From an uncultured Lachnospiraceae bacterium (GTDB taxonomy: Bacteria; Bacillota; Clostridia; Lachnospirales; Lachnospiraceae): a stretch of DNA of 50,013 nt. The first letter of the stretch is position 1; each line of letters begins with the position of its first letter. Below, piece by piece: positions 8,358-17,760 of the stretch. Made by a program: the position numbers and the translations under genes. The notes below the pieces were generated by a model that did no database searches, was not told the DNA's origin, and saw nothing but the letters and a program-made list of their open reading frames with translations. The DNA is taken from NCBI GenBank assembly GCA_947174015.1, contig CAMWHJ010000019.1:1-50013 (forward strand), written 5' to 3'.

Positions 8358-9035
8358 ATGGACAAATTAAAGATTCTTGTGGTGGATGATGAAAGCAGAA
8401 TGCGAAAGCTGGTAAAGGATTTTTTAGTTCGAAAGAACTATGATGTATTAGAAGCTGCTGATGGTGTTGAGGCTGTGGATATCTTTTTAGAAAATAAGGA
8501 GATTGCTTTAATTATTCTGGATGTAATGATGCCCCGAATGGATGGCTGGGAAGTCTGCGAGGAAATTCGAAGTTATTCGAAAGTTCCCATTATTATGCTC
8601 ACTGCCAAAGCGGATGAGCGTGACGAACTTCAGGGTTTTGAACTGGGGGTAGATGAGTATATTTCCAAACCTTTCAGTCCTAAGATTTTGGTTGCCAGAG
8701 TAGAGGCTATTCTTCGAAGGAGCGGTTCTCTTTCTGAAAATTCCATTTTAAACATTGGCGGCATTGAAATAGACAAAGCAGCCCATATTGTAACCGTGGA
8801 TGGCAATAACATTGATTTGAGTTTTAAAGAATTTGAACTGCTCACCTATTTTATGGAGAATTGCGGCATTGCCCTTTCCCGGGAAAAAATTTTGAATAAT
8901 GTGTGGAACTATGACTATTTCGGAGATGCCAGAACCATCGACACCCATGTAAAAAAACTGCGGAGCAAAATGGGAGAAAAAGGGGAATATATCAAAACCA
9001 TCTGGGGTATGGGATACAAATTCGAAGCTGACTAA
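8358..9035 (+). CDS. OmpR/PhoB-family response regulator
   Basis: A 225-residue two-component response regulator. The receiver domain, residues 1-120, has the acidic pair D10-D11, phosphoacceptor D55 (LIILDVMMPRMDG), the T of LTAKADE and the Lys of ISKPFSP. The C-terminal winged helix (about 128-224) has the OmpR-type recognition region (DARTIDTHVKKLRSKMG). No histidine kinase is next to it, so it is an orphan in this window and its signal is unknown. The sole neighbours are an upstream membrane protein and a downstream convergent smpB. Start ATG follows GAAAGGATG. Confidence 0.93.
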   Translation: MDKLKILVVDDESRMRKLVKDFLVRKNYDVLEAADGVEAVDIFLENKEIALIILDVMMPRMDGWEVCEEIRSYSKVPIIMLTAKADERDELQGFELGVDEYISKPFSPKILVARVEAILRRSGSLSENSILNIGGIEIDKAAHIVTVDGNNIDLSFKEFELLTYFMENCGIALSREKILNNVWNYDYFGDARTIDTHVKKLRSKMGEKGEYIKTIWGMGYKFEAD

Positions 9036-9097
9036 TTCCTCTTGTATTTGATATCACCAAAAGCTGCCTTTCTAATTAATTGAAAGACCATTTTTTC

Positions 9098-9180
9098 GTA
9101 ACCATTTTGTACCTTTACAGTTACGATGCAAAAATCCTATCACCGAAGGCGATAGGATTTTTGCACTGCTGAACAGTTAC
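9098..9180. repeat. Inverted-repeat element with terminator-like core (copy B)
   Basis: The left end GTAACCATTTTGTACCTTTA, running into AGTTACGA, matches copy A at 3-30 at most positions, and the right end GAACAGTTAC matches TGAATAGTTAC. The core differs: a 15-bp-class hairpin TGCAAAAATCCTATC...GATAGGATTTTTGCA (9127-9166). It lies between the convergent 3' ends of the response regulator and smpB, so it may serve as a bidirectional terminator. Confidence 0.75.
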
Positions 9181-9198
9181 TTTTTTTCAAGGATTTCC

Positions 9199-9669
9199 TT
9201 ACAGATTCTTCACCTTAAACTGCCGTTCTGCTTCTCTTCGCTGGTCTTTCTTGGCAATGTCCTGGCGCTTATCATAAAGTTTTTTCCCCTTTGCAAGTCC
9301 TATCTGAACTTTCACCAAACTTCCCTTAAAATAGACTTTCAGCGGCACAATGGTGTAGCCCTGTGTAGCCAGCTTTCCTGCCAGCTTATTGATTTCACTT
9401 TTATGCAGCAGCAGTTTTTTCACACGTAGAGGATCCTTATTAAAAATATTTCCTTTTTCATAAGGACTTACATGCATGCCATAAATAATTACTTCACCGT
9501 TTTCAATCCGCACAAAAGATTCCTTTATGCTGCATTTTCCCATACGCATGGATTTTACCTCAGTACCATGCAGTGCAATCCCTGCCTCATAAGTATCCTC
9601 AATAAAGTAATCATGAAATGCCTTTTTGTTATTTGCAATGAGAAAATCATCCTTCTTCTGCTTCGCCAT
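9199..9669 (-). CDS. smpB: SsrA-binding protein SmpB
   Basis: Binds tmRNA and brings it to stalled ribosomes for trans-translation. At 156 residues it has normal length. It shows the family's [28 protein letters not shown] opening in register (given here in part: [13 protein letters not shown]), and the basic C-terminal tail [17 protein letters not shown] that enters the decoding channel. The ATG at 9669 overlaps the end of rnr by 23 bases in another frame, so the two are translationally linked. Its RNA partner ssrA is at 7102-7447. Confidence 0.97.
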   Translation of the reverse strand: MAKQKKDDFLIANNKKAFHDYFIEDTYEAGIALHGTEVKSMRMGKCSIKESFVRIENGEVIIYGMHVSPYEKGNIFNKDPLRVKKLLLHKSEINKLAGKLATQGYTIVPLKVYFKGSLVKVQIGLAKGKKLYDKRQDIAKKDQRREAERQFKVKNL

Positions 9670-11809
9670 CCTCTAATTCCTCCCTAGATACAAGTTTAAA
9701 ATCGATCATACGCTGTATGCGGTCTGTTCCTATTACACGAACCCATACCCTCTCCCCCAGCTTATAATGTTTATTGGTGTGTTCTCCAATTAGTTCATAA
9801 GTGTTTTCCTGAAAATAATAGTAATCATCATCAAGATTGGTAATATGCACCAATCCCTCTATGGTATTGGGCAGCTCCACATACATGCCCCATGCTGTAA
9901 TACCGGAGATTACCCCTTCAAAGGCTTTTCCCATAAACTGTTCCATATATTCTACTTTCTTCAGCTTCGTGGTCTCCCGCTCCGCTTCTTCGGCACGCCG
10001 CTCCAATTCACTGGACTGTTTTGCCACCTCCGGCAAAATCGCCTCATAATGGGCACGTCGTTCTTCACTCATTTTTCCTCGTAAGGTTTCCTTGATGATT
10101 CTGTGTATCTGCAAATCCGGATACCGCCGAATGGGAGAAGTGAAATGACAATAGTATTTGGCTGCAAGACCAAAATGTCCCTCACTGCCAACAGTGTATT
10201 TTGCCTGTTTCATAGAACGCAGTGTCAACCTTGCAATCAAATCTTCTTCTTCACTGCCTTCAATCTTATCTAAAAGCTTCTGCACCTCCTTTGGATGAAT
10301 TTCCTCCTGCCCTAAATGAATGGAGTATCCAAAGTTATTAATAAACAATGCCAGTTTCATAAGCTTTTCCGGGTCTGGATTCTCGTGGGAACGATACACA
10401 AAAGGGATTTCCTGCCAGAAAAAGTCCTCTGCCACTGTCTCATTCGCTGCCAGCATAAAATCCTCAATAATTCTGGTTGCCACATTGCGTTCATAGGGCT
10501 TGATTTCCACCGGCTTACCCTCCTGATCCAGAATAATTTTACTTTCTGGAAAATCAAAATCAATGGAACCTCTTTTTCTTCGTCTTTTTCGAAGTAAGGC
10601 TGCCAGTTCCTCCATCAATTCAAACATAGGTACCAGTTCCTTATACTCCTGTATTTCCTGAGGGTCTTTGTCTGTGAGGATTCTTTTTACACTGGTATAG
10701 CTCATACGTCTGTCCACTCGAATCACCGATTCGCTAATCTGATGATCTACGATATTTCCCTTTTCATCAATCCACATAACACAAGATAATGTCAAGCGGT
10801 CGGAACCTGCATTTAAGGAACAGATGCCATTGGATAAAATATGGGGCAGCATAGGAATTACCCGATCCACCAAATAAACGCTGGTACCCCGCTTCAGTGC
10901 TTCCACATCCAGAGCACTGTGCTCCTGCACATAATTGGTTACATCTGCAATATGCACGCCTAAGCAGTACTTGTCTCCCTCTTTTGTGAGTGTAATGGCA
11001 TCATCCAGATCCTTAGCATCCTCGCCGTCTATGGTGACTGTCTGCCACTCTCGATAATCGCTTCTTCCTGCCCGGTCTGCCTCACTAACAGCTTTGCCCA
11101 CACGCTCTGCCTGCTTCATGACCTTTTCGGAAAATTCGTGGGGAATATCGTATGCCTTTACAATGGACATAATATCTGTTCCCGGATCATTTACATGACC
11201 GATAATTTCCACCACTTTTCCCTCAGGATTTCTTCTTTTATCGCCATAATCAGTGATCTTCACCACTACCTTATGCCCATCCACGGCACCTTTACTTTCC
11301 TTTAAAGGAATAAAAATATCCTGACTGAATTTTAAATTATCCGGACACACAAACCCAAAGTTCTTGCTCTGTTCATAGGTACCTACAATTTCTTCCGTTC
11401 CTCTTGCCAAAATTTTAACAATCTTGCCTTCGCGCCGTTTTCCCTGACCGTTTCCTGAAAGCAATTCCACCTCCACGGTATCCTGATGAAAGGCTCCATG
11501 GACTTCTGCCTCGGAAATAAAAATATCCTCTTCTGAATCCTCCAGTTCTACAAACCCGAAGCCTTTGGCATGGGATACAAACGTTCCTGTCAGCACCTTT
11601 TTTACCGCTTTGCTGTATTTCCCCCGCTTGGATACCTCAACTTTTCCTTCTGATATCAAGGCATCCAGAACTTCCTGCAGTTCACTCCTCTGCTCCCTTG
11701 GAATTTGCAAGACAATTGCAATTTCCTTGATTTTCATAGGCACATACATACTGCTGCACATCAAATCATAGATTACTTTCTTTCTTTTTGCTAATGTTGA
11801 CTTCTCCAT
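9647..11809 (-). CDS. rnr: Ribonuclease R
   Basis: 3'-5' exoribonuclease that degrades structured RNA and tmRNA-tagged messages. The 720 residues hold an N-terminal winged-helix/cold-shock region, the catalytic RNB domain with [13 protein letters not shown] around residue 270, and a C-terminal S1 domain ([25 protein letters not shown]). The protein ends in an acidic tail ([11 protein letters not shown]) rather than the basic tail of E. coli RNase R. The rnr-smpB pairing fits their joint role in trans-translation. A terminator-like hairpin separates it from secG, so it may have its own weak promoter. Confidence 0.96.
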   Translation of the reverse strand: MEKSTLAKRKKVIYDLMCSSMYVPMKIKEIAIVLQIPREQRSELQEVLDALISEGKVEVSKRGKYSKAVKKVLTGTFVSHAKGFGFVELEDSEEDIFISEAEVHGAFHQDTVEVELLSGNGQGKRREGKIVKILARGTEEIVGTYEQSKNFGFVCPDNLKFSQDIFIPLKESKGAVDGHKVVVKITDYGDKRRNPEGKVVEIIGHVNDPGTDIMSIVKAYDIPHEFSEKVMKQAERVGKAVSEADRAGRSDYREWQTVTIDGEDAKDLDDAITLTKEGDKYCLGVHIADVTNYVQEHSALDVEALKRGTSVYLVDRVIPMLPHILSNGICSLNAGSDRLTLSCVMWIDEKGNIVDHQISESVIRVDRRMSYTSVKRILTDKDPQEIQEYKELVPMFELMEELAALLRKRRRKRGSIDFDFPESKIILDQEGKPVEIKPYERNVATRIIEDFMLAANETVAEDFFWQEIPFVYRSHENPDPEKLMKLALFINNFGYSIHLGQEEIHPKEVQKLLDKIEGSEEEDLIARLTLRSMKQAKYTVGSEGHFGLAAKYYCHFTSPIRRYPDLQIHRIIKETLRGKMSEERRAHYEAILPEVAKQSSELERRAEEAERETTKLKKVEYMEQFMGKAFEGVISGITAWGMYVELPNTIEGLVHITNLDDDYYYFQENTYELIGEHTNKHYKLGERVWVRVIGTDRIQRMIDFKLVSREELEDGEAEEG

Positions 11810-11865
11810 TATTTCTCCTTATCATTTCATAAAATTCTTTTCAAACCAAATTCCCCCCTGCTTAC

Positions 11866-11900
11866 CTGCAAAAGAAAAAGCACCCCCTACAAGAGTGCTT
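11866..11900 (-). terminator. Terminator/attenuator between secG and rnr
   Basis: On the minus strand AAGCACTC (11900-11893) pairs with GGGTGCTT (11885-11878) around a 7-base loop. A T-rich run TTTTTCTTTT follows. It would end or weaken transcription after secG. Confidence 0.7.
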
Positions 11901-11917
11901 ATCAATACATTGCCTGA

Positions 11918-12154
11918 TTAAAACTTGCTAATATTCAATACAGCTGCTAATACAATGAATAAAATGCCCAAATACTTGGTGATCTTCACAAGCATACCAT
12001 CCATGGAACGTCCCTTGTTTTTACCCCAGTATGTATCGGCAGCACCACTGATTGCACCTAAACCTGCTGATTTACCTTCTTGTAGTAATACGATTATTGT
12101 TATAGCGACACAAATTAATATAAAAATAATTGTTAAGATTGTTCTAAGCATCAT
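11918..12154 (-). CDS. secG: Preprotein translocase subunit SecG
   Basis: Small subunit of the SecYEG channel in the cytoplasmic membrane. About 78 residues with two transmembrane helices, LRTILTIIFILICVAITIIVLL and LGILFIVLAAVLNI (the first slightly longer than quoted by family standards), joined by the conserved EGKSAGLGAISGAA...YWGKNKGRS loop. The TTG at 12166 belongs to the GGAGGTG ribosome binding site, so ATG 12154 (or the adjacent ATG 12151) is the start. The secG-rnr-smpB order is classical for Firmicutes. Confidence 0.95.
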   Translation of the reverse strand: MMLRTILTIIFILICVAITIIVLLQEGKSAGLGAISGAADTYWGKNKGRSMDGMLVKITKYLGILFIVLAAVLNISKF

Positions 12155-12196
12155 TTTCACCTCCAAAAACTTGACTCTTTCTAGTCAAACATATAT

Positions 12197-12225
12197 ATCT
12201 TAGCATATGAGACAAGCTTTTTCAA
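12197..12225 (-). promoter_or_regulatory. Sigma-A promoter of secG
   Basis: Minus strand: -35 TTGAAA (12220-12225), 17-bp spacer, -10 TAAGAT (12197-12202), about 45 bases before the secG start. Confidence 0.75.
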
Positions 12226-12293
12226 GATGTTTTTTCATTTTTATCTGTTTTGTGCTTTATGTACCTTATTTATGCATATAAAAATGTTTCTTT

Positions 12294-12797
12294 CTAAAAG
12301 CCTCTCAGTTTATCCTCTGAATCATCTGTGGTTTTCTGAATCTTACGAATTACCACATAGTAACCGTTTCCTGAATCTGTCTCCACAAATACTCTTTCGT
12401 TCTGCTTTCTGCCCAGCAATGACTTACCCATAGGAGATTCGATGCTGATATAACCTCCCAGCGAATTGCCCCTCACAGAAGTTACCAGTTTGTAGGTTTC
12501 CTCCATATCATCTTCCTCAAAGTAAACAGTGACGGTATTGTTCAGTCCCACCTCATCCTCCTTGGAGCTGTCATCAATAATCTGTGCTGTTTTCAGCATC
12601 CTCTCCAGATAGCGTATGCGGCTTTCGTTGCGATTTTTATCCTTTTTGGCAGCATGATATTCAAAATTCTCACTTAAATCTCCATGGGCTCTGGCTTCCT
12701 TTACTGCTTCCAAAGCTTCTTTACGCACCACTAATTTTCTGTATTCGATTTCTTCCTCTATTTTTTTTACATCACTTTTTGTTAATTTCTCACTCAT
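12294..12797 (-). CDS. GreA/GreB-family transcript cleavage factor
   Basis: Rescues backtracked RNA polymerase by stimulating transcript cleavage. 167 residues. The N-terminal coiled coil has the acidic tip region ARAHGDLSENFEYHAAKKDK, diagnostic of the family, followed by the C-terminal FKBP-like domain (SPMGKSLLGRKQNERV). The ATG at 12797 has GGGGGA upstream. An ATG at 12827 in the same frame lies inside the -10 box and cannot be used. The 15 or so C-terminal residues (TTDDSEDKLRGF) are unlike standard GreA, which ends soon after the FKBP domain. Confidence 0.88.
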   Translation of the reverse strand: MSEKLTKSDVKKIEEEIEYRKLVVRKEALEAVKEARAHGDLSENFEYHAAKKDKNRNESRIRYLERMLKTAQIIDDSSKEDEVGLNNTVTVYFEEDDMEETYKLVTSVRGNSLGGYISIESPMGKSLLGRKQNERVFVETDSGNGYYVVIRKIQKTTDDSEDKLRGF

Positions 12798-12825
12798 AGC
12801 TGTCCCCCTTATTTTTATGATACCC

Positions 12826-12877
12826 ATTTTATAGCTTTGTTATCCGCTTGTCAAGCCATCTGCTTCGCAGATGAGGC
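12826..12877 (-). promoter_or_regulatory. greA promoter with adjacent hairpin
   Basis: Minus strand: -35 TTGACA (12849-12854), 17-bp spacer, -10 TAAAAT (12826-12831). Directly upstream of the -35, CATCTGC and GCAGATG (12857-12863 and 12867-12873) form a tight hairpin with a TTC loop. This palindrome could be an operator or an old terminator. Confidence 0.75.
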
Positions 12878-12964
12878 TTTTGCTGGCTTCCACTGTATTT
12901 TGGTACGGTCTAAACTGTTACAAAATTTCCCATTATCAAAATATTACAAAAACAAAACTCCCCA

Positions 12965-12993
12965 TTGCCCAAAATGTCTTGGTATGCTATACT
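12965..12993 (+). promoter_or_regulatory. Sigma-A promoter of the HAD phosphatase gene
   Basis: -35 TTGCCC (12965-12970), 17-bp spacer, -10 TATACT (12988-12993). The start codon at 13025 is about 25 bases past the expected transcript start. Confidence 0.65.
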
Positions 12994-13024
12994 TGCTTTA
13001 ATTTCAACAAATATGGAGGTTTAT

Positions 13025-13654
13025 ATGGTAGATAGTATATTATTTGACTTAGACGGAACTCTCTGGGATTCCACCGATATTGTGGCGGAGGCTTGGAATC
13101 GGGTATTGGCAAAGGAAGCAAAGGTGGATATGCACTTAACCGGGGATGATTTGAAAAAATTATTTGGACATCCTCTGCCGGTGATTGCCAGCATGTTATT
13201 CACGGAACTGCCGAAAGAAGAACAACTTGAGCTTATGGACAGATGCTGTGCAGAAGAGCATATTGCCTTAGAGCAGACTTGCGGTAAGCTTTTCCCTCAT
13301 TTAGAAGAAACCCTGAAAGTTTTATCGAAGGATTACAAACTTTGTATTGTCAGCAACTGTGAGGATGGGTACATTGAAACCTTCCTAAAAGGCAGCAGAC
13401 TGTCTGCCTATTTTACAGATTTTGAGTGTCCGGGAAGCAGTGGACTGTTAAAAGGCGATAATAATAAATTGATTGTGAAACGGAACGGCTTAAAATCCCC
13501 TGTCTATCTCGGTGATACCCAAGGGGATGCAGATGCCGCTGCCTATGCCGAGATTCCTTTTATCTTTGCCAAATACGGCTTTGGCTCCGTAAAAGAGTAC
13601 AAGTATTCCATAACACAATTTTCCGACCTGCCTAACCTGCTAAAAAGTTTATAA
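13025..13654 (+). CDS. HAD-family phosphatase (phosphoglycolate phosphatase-like)
   Basis: 209-residue haloacid dehalogenase-family hydrolase. Motif I is FDLDGTLWD at residues 6-14, a helical cap follows, motif II is CIVSNC, and the C-terminal GDTQGDADAAAYAEIPF supplies the metal-binding acid. The layout is that of subfamily IA phosphatases such as phosphoglycolate phosphatase; the natural substrate cannot be read from sequence. The ATG at 13025 follows TATGGAGG; an in-frame ATG-like start at 12965 is inside the promoter. The gene stands alone between greA and a shared terminator. Confidence 0.85.
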   Translation: MVDSILFDLDGTLWDSTDIVAEAWNRVLAKEAKVDMHLTGDDLKKLFGHPLPVIASMLFTELPKEEQLELMDRCCAEEHIALEQTCGKLFPHLEETLKVLSKDYKLCIVSNCEDGYIETFLKGSRLSAYFTDFECPGSSGLLKGDNNKLIVKRNGLKSPVYLGDTQGDADAAAYAEIPFIFAKYGFGSVKEYKYSITQFSDLPNLLKSL

Positions 13655-13660
13655 CCGCAT

Positions 13661-13692
13661 AAGAAAAGGGTGGTCAATGCCACCCTTTTCTT
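13661..13692. terminator. Bidirectional terminator
   Basis: A perfect 13-bp stem, AAGAAAAGGGTGG and CCACCCTTTTCTT with a 6-base loop, between convergent genes. It overlaps the TAA of the minus-strand membrane protein gene. Confidence 0.88.
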
Positions 13693-15421
13693 ACATATCA
13701 AAATCACCATTGTCTTTATTTTTCTGTTTTTCTTTTGCCTGTTCAATTTTCTTTCTTCTCTTTTCCCGTACACTTGCGGTACCAAGCATTGAAGCATCAA
13801 TGGAAAGCTTTGACAAAAGTTTCTCCATATCTTCATCCACCTGTTTATTATCTACAATTTCTTCTTCATCAAAGAAATATTCAGAATCCTCTTCTTCCTT
13901 TTTCTCTCCGGTTTCCGTTCCCTGCATATTTAACCTATTCGCAAGATTGGAAGTCCATTTTTCCTTCTGTTCCTGCTGCTCCATTTGTTTTCTGCGGATT
14001 TCTTCAATGGTTTGAATCGTCTCATCTCCCAGTTTTCTCCGGTAGAGAATAGATACCATAGCACTACTGCATATTGCCATAATACACCCGAACTGCAGCT
14101 GCACTGTACTCTCTGCCATAAACATTGCACCAAAAATCACAATTAAAATGCCTATCACAATAATGAAATTAATATAGCCTTTGTGATTGTGCTGTAATAA
14201 TTCTACGGCTAAAATACCTGTTCCCAACAAAACAAGCAGATAATAAGCATCCTCAAAAAAGATAAATTTGCTTTCACCCATATCGGCACGGCCTGACAAG
14301 TCGAAACCACCGCCAAAGATATACTGTGCCTTTTTCAATATCAAATTGAAAGATTCTATCTTATTATCCATAAAGCGCTGAATACCTGCACTCATAGCCA
14401 TCAACTGGGCATCCTTTGGATTCTTGCCCTCCTGATAATTACTCATAAGGTACTCATAATCCGCATCATTTTCATTTCCGTTGCTGTCCAAGTTAAAACC
14501 AGACAACACCTCATATCCATTGATACCTGTAATTTTGCCTGCGTCTATGCCAAGACTGGCTGCCATAACAGCATTTACCACTATAATGGTAATGACAGCC
14601 ACCACTACACTCACTGCCAAAGCCGGCAGACGTTTCATAAAGTTCTCGCTAAAGCTCCATTCTCTTCCCTCGTTGCCTTTGATAAACAGAGATGCCACAA
14701 ACACCACAAATAATATGTACATAGAAGTCTGCATATAAGACAGTACTCCCAAACACAAACCACAGAGTGGTGAAAATACCCACCAATATTTGGTTTTCCG
14801 AAACAATATGAAGAAATAGATCACAGCTAAAAACAACAGAGTACACACATATCTCTCACTATGATAGCTGACACCATAAATATGAGAGGGCCAAAATGCA
14901 CTGATCGCTAATGCCACCAGTCCGCCGCTTCGCCCATACATAGTGCGTACAATGAAATAAATCAGCAGGATAGAAACCAAGGATGCCACAATATTCAAAA
15001 TTTCACAGCCACTTATATTTCCCACCGAAAAAACTCCAAAAAAGCCTTCTAAACTGTCATAAAGCTTTTCTGCCGGAAACAGTACATCCAAGTGTTCATA
15101 TTCCTTGACAGAATTTACAGATTCCAGTTTACTTGCTGCCACAATTCTTGCAATCAGCCCTGCCAGAAGCAGTGCCCCGCAGCTTACCAGTTCGGTAATC
15201 ATCATCTTCTTTTTGATACAATACAAGATTACAAATACTTTTTCTTCTGCCACATAAGCAATCAGTTTGCTTGCCAAAAGTGCAATTAAAAGCAGGCACA
15301 GCAGCAGTACTCCCATGTATACAAATTCACTTTCACTTACAGTTCCAAAATTTGCCACACCATTTATCAGCAAAAACATGCTAATCAGTGCAAAAATAAT
15401 TACAATTCCCTTCTTACCCAT
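13691..15421 (-). CDS. Polytopic GT-C-like membrane protein with charged cytoplasmic tail
   Basis: 576 residues. About ten hydrophobic helices occupy residues 1-440, and the C-terminal 130 residues are a highly charged, partly coiled-coil tail (RRKQMEQQEQKEKW, EKKEEEDSEYFFDEEE). The extracellular first loop, the SAFWPSHIYGVSYHSERY segment and the general layout resemble GT-C glycosyltransferases of the dolichyl-phosphate mannosyltransferase type (GT39/GT83), but I do not see a clear DxD or equivalent catalytic motif. It follows scpB by 19 bases in the mpe-scpA-scpB run. Function unknown; a role at the cell envelope is inferred only. Confidence 0.6.
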   Translation of the reverse strand: MGKKGIVIIFALISMFLLINGVANFGTVSESEFVYMGVLLLCLLLIALLASKLIAYVAEEKVFVILYCIKKKMMITELVSCGALLLAGLIARIVAASKLESVNSVKEYEHLDVLFPAEKLYDSLEGFFGVFSVGNISGCEILNIVASLVSILLIYFIVRTMYGRSGGLVALAISAFWPSHIYGVSYHSERYVCTLLFLAVIYFFILFRKTKYWWVFSPLCGLCLGVLSYMQTSMYILFVVFVASLFIKGNEGREWSFSENFMKRLPALAVSVVVAVITIIVVNAVMAASLGIDAGKITGINGYEVLSGFNLDSNGNENDADYEYLMSNYQEGKNPKDAQLMAMSAGIQRFMDNKIESFNLILKKAQYIFGGGFDLSGRADMGESKFIFFEDAYYLLVLLGTGILAVELLQHNHKGYINFIIVIGILIVIFGAMFMAESTVQLQFGCIMAICSSAMVSILYRRKLGDETIQTIEEIRRKQMEQQEQKEKWTSNLANRLNMQGTETGEKKEEEDSEYFFDEEEIVDNKQVDEDMEKLLSKLSIDASMLGTASVREKRRKKIEQAKEKQKNKDNGDFDM

Positions 15422-15440
15422 ACAATCTCCATCCTTTTCT

Positions 15441-16010
15441 TTATATCTTCAGCTTCAACTGGGCTTCCTGCTCTGCTTCCACCTTAAACTCATTCATTTT
15501 ATCCTGAGAAAGGGTAGGCAATTCCTCTATGGACTGCACCCCAAAGCATCGCAGAAACTCCTCTGTGGTTCCAAACAACAACGGCCGTCCTGGTGCATCC
15601 TTTCTTCCCAGTTCACACACCAGATTGTATTCCACCAGCTTATTCACTGCATGATCTGACTTAACCCCTCGAATTTTCTCAATTTCTATTTTTGTTATGG
15701 GCTGCTTATATGCAATGATAGATAATGTTTCCAATAATACATCTGTCAATACCTGCTTTTTGGGTTGTGCTGCCAACAGGATTAAATATTCATACATCTC
15801 TTTTTTAGTACACATTTGAAACGAATTTTCAAGTTCAATAATTTGTATTCCTCTGTCTTCTTGAGTATACTTATCCATTAGGTTATGTATAATACGTCTT
15901 GTGGTTTCCTCGTCATGTCCTATGGTTGCTGCCAGTCTGCTGAGTTCCACAGAATCACCCATGGTAAAAAGCAACGCTTCTATAATCCCTTCATATTTCT
16001 TAATTTTCAT
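15441..16010 (-). CDS. scpB: Segregation and condensation protein B
   Basis: Partner of ScpA and SMC in the bacterial condensin that organises and segregates the chromosome. 189 residues with two winged-helix domains. The family signature LSIIAYKQPITKIEIEKIRGV (quoted in part as IIAYKQPITKIEIEKIRG) lies near residue 105, then the conserved GRKDAPGRPLLFGTT. The start overlaps scpA by 11 bases, which implies coupled translation. Confidence 0.96.
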   Translation of the reverse strand: MKIKKYEGIIEALLFTMGDSVELSRLAATIGHDEETTRRIIHNLMDKYTQEDRGIQIIELENSFQMCTKKEMYEYLILLAAQPKKQVLTDVLLETLSIIAYKQPITKIEIEKIRGVKSDHAVNKLVEYNLVCELGRKDAPGRPLLFGTTEEFLRCFGVQSIEELPTLSQDKMNEFKVEAEQEAQLKLKI

Positions 16011-16764
16011 TTACTTTTTCCTCGTCCAACACTGTAATATAAATCTCTCCAAAGGTTTCCTCCTGCACAATGGAAATTTTTCCTGCCTTCATCATTTCCA
16101 ATACAACCATAAAGGTTACCACAATCTCCATTTTTGTGGATTGTCGATCCAACAATTCCCAAAAGGTGAATTTCCTGTGATTCAGCAAATACTCCTCCAT
16201 GTCAATCATTTTGTCCTCAATGCTGATATCTTCCTTTTCAATGTTGCCATACCGGCTTCGGATAGGATCGATTCTGTCTTCCTGTCGTTTCATTACTGTC
16301 TTAAACACCGAAGTCAATTTGCGCAAGGTAACATCCGAAAGCAACTCATTAATATCTATTGGAGCCACATAGTGCAGTACTTCCTCCGGAATGGTAGGAT
16401 TCTTATACAAAGATCTGCCGGCATCCTGCTGTCTGTCCTTCAATTCCTCTGCCATGAATTTAAACATTTTGTATTGAAGGAGCTGTTCCACCAATTCTGC
16501 ACGAGGGTCAATCTCTTCGCCTTCCTCATTTACTTCCTTTGGAAGAAGCATTTTGCATTTGATATTAATAAGGGTAGCAGCCATCACCAGAAATTCACTG
16601 ACAATATTCAAATCCTGACGTTCCATCTCATGGATATATGTTAAATACTGCTCTGTAATCTCCACAATGGGGATATCATAGATATTCACCTTATTCTTGT
16701 CTATCAAATGCAACAGCAGGTCAAGGGGACCTTCAAATGCCTGCAGCTTAATTGTAATTCCCAT
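16000..16764 (-). CDS. scpA: Segregation and condensation protein A
   Basis: The kleisin subunit that bridges the SMC heads. 254 residues. The N-terminus FEGPLDLLLHLIDKNKVNIYDIPI is the family hallmark (in part: FEGPLDLLLHLI). A helical middle (ATLINIKCKMLLPKE) and the C-terminal winged helix (VVTFMVVLEMMKAGKISI) follow. It lies 23 bases after the metallophosphoesterase gene and overlaps scpB. Confidence 0.96.
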   Translation of the reverse strand: MGITIKLQAFEGPLDLLLHLIDKNKVNIYDIPIVEITEQYLTYIHEMERQDLNIVSEFLVMAATLINIKCKMLLPKEVNEEGEEIDPRAELVEQLLQYKMFKFMAEELKDRQQDAGRSLYKNPTIPEEVLHYVAPIDINELLSDVTLRKLTSVFKTVMKRQEDRIDPIRSRYGNIEKEDISIEDKMIDMEEYLLNHRKFTFWELLDRQSTKMEIVVTFMVVLEMMKAGKISIVQEETFGEIYITVLDEEKVNEN

Positions 16765-16787
16765 ATTGTATTATTCCCTTTCTTTTC

Positions 16788-17654
16788 TTAGGAATGAAAC
16801 CGGAGTACCACCAGTTCTGCCGGATTAAACAGCCTGACAGGGATGGTATGCACCCCTAAACCTCTGCTGATTATCATTTCCTTTCCAAATTCCTGCTTTC
16901 TTCCTCCGTCATATTTTGGAAAAAGACTCACACTGGGGGAGAGCACACCGCCAACAAACGGAAGCCTTACCACACCGCCATGCACATGACCGGACAGCGT
17001 TATATCTGCTCCCCAGGCTGCATATGCCTCAAAGTATTCCGGATTGTGTGCCAGCAATATGGTATAAACAGCTTTTTTCTCTCCCAAAAGCTGTACCACT
17101 CGTTCCTTTCGCAGCTTCTCATGAGAAAAACGTTTATAAAACTCCTGTTCTATTTCCAGACCTACAATTTCCATGGGAAAATTTTCCAAGAAAACACTTC
17201 TGCTCTCATTGTGCAGATAAACCAGTTTTCCATCCTGAATGCCCTCCATATACTGTTCATACATGCTTCCATATTTTTCAGGATATATTCTCATACGCTG
17301 TTCATGATTTCCACTGGAATAATATATTTGATGCTCTCTGGAAAGTTTTTGTATAAAATCTATGGCATTCTCTAAGGAAACATTTTCTCTGGCGATGGGA
17401 ATATCACCTCCCACCAGCACAAAATCCGGTTTCTGTTCCCTAATGGCAGCCAACAGTTTTTCATTCCCACTTCCATACTGGTGATTATGCAAATCAGATA
17501 CAAATACAATATTATGCGGCTCTTTTAGCTGTGCTTCTGGTATGGAAATCTCATAAACCTTTGTTACAAACCCCTTGCTTTCCCGACAAATTTCCGCCAT
17601 CACTGCCATCACACCCAATATGAGCACTATAATTATAATAATTGTCCAATTCAT
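16788..17654 (-). CDS. Membrane-anchored metallophosphoesterase (YkuE/YaeI-like)
   Basis: 288 residues. An N-terminal transmembrane anchor (residues 3-20) is followed by a calcineurin-like phosphoesterase domain: SDLHNHQYG, GGDIPIARE, SSGNHEQRM and SGHVHGGVVRLPF supply the dinuclear metal ligands. Relatives act on phospholipid or UDP-sugar-lipid type substrates or are of unknown substrate, so I give none. First gene of a run with scpA and scpB. Confidence 0.88.
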   Translation of the reverse strand: MNWTIIIIIVLILGVMAVMAEICRESKGFVTKVYEISIPEAQLKEPHNIVFVSDLHNHQYGSGNEKLLAAIREQKPDFVLVGGDIPIARENVSLENAIDFIQKLSREHQIYYSSGNHEQRMRIYPEKYGSMYEQYMEGIQDGKLVYLHNESRSVFLENFPMEIVGLEIEQEFYKRFSHEKLRKERVVQLLGEKKAVYTILLAHNPEYFEAYAAWGADITLSGHVHGGVVRLPFVGGVLSPSVSLFPKYDGGRKQEFGKEMIISRGLGVHTIPVRLFNPAELVVLRFHS

Positions 17655-17686
17655 GCTTTCTCCTTTTCTGTGTGCACATATTTTTT

Positions 17687-17715
17687 ATTATACAAAAGTC
17701 CCTGACATTCCTCAA
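17687..17715 (-). promoter_or_regulatory. Sigma-A promoter of the metallophosphoesterase-scpAB run
   Basis: Minus strand: -35 TTGAGG (17710-17715), 17-bp spacer, -10 TATAAT (17687-17692), about 30 bases before the start codon. Confidence 0.75.
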
Positions 17716-17760
17716 GAGTTTCTTCCTCTTTTGTGTAATTCCGTCAAAAATCCGTTGTCA

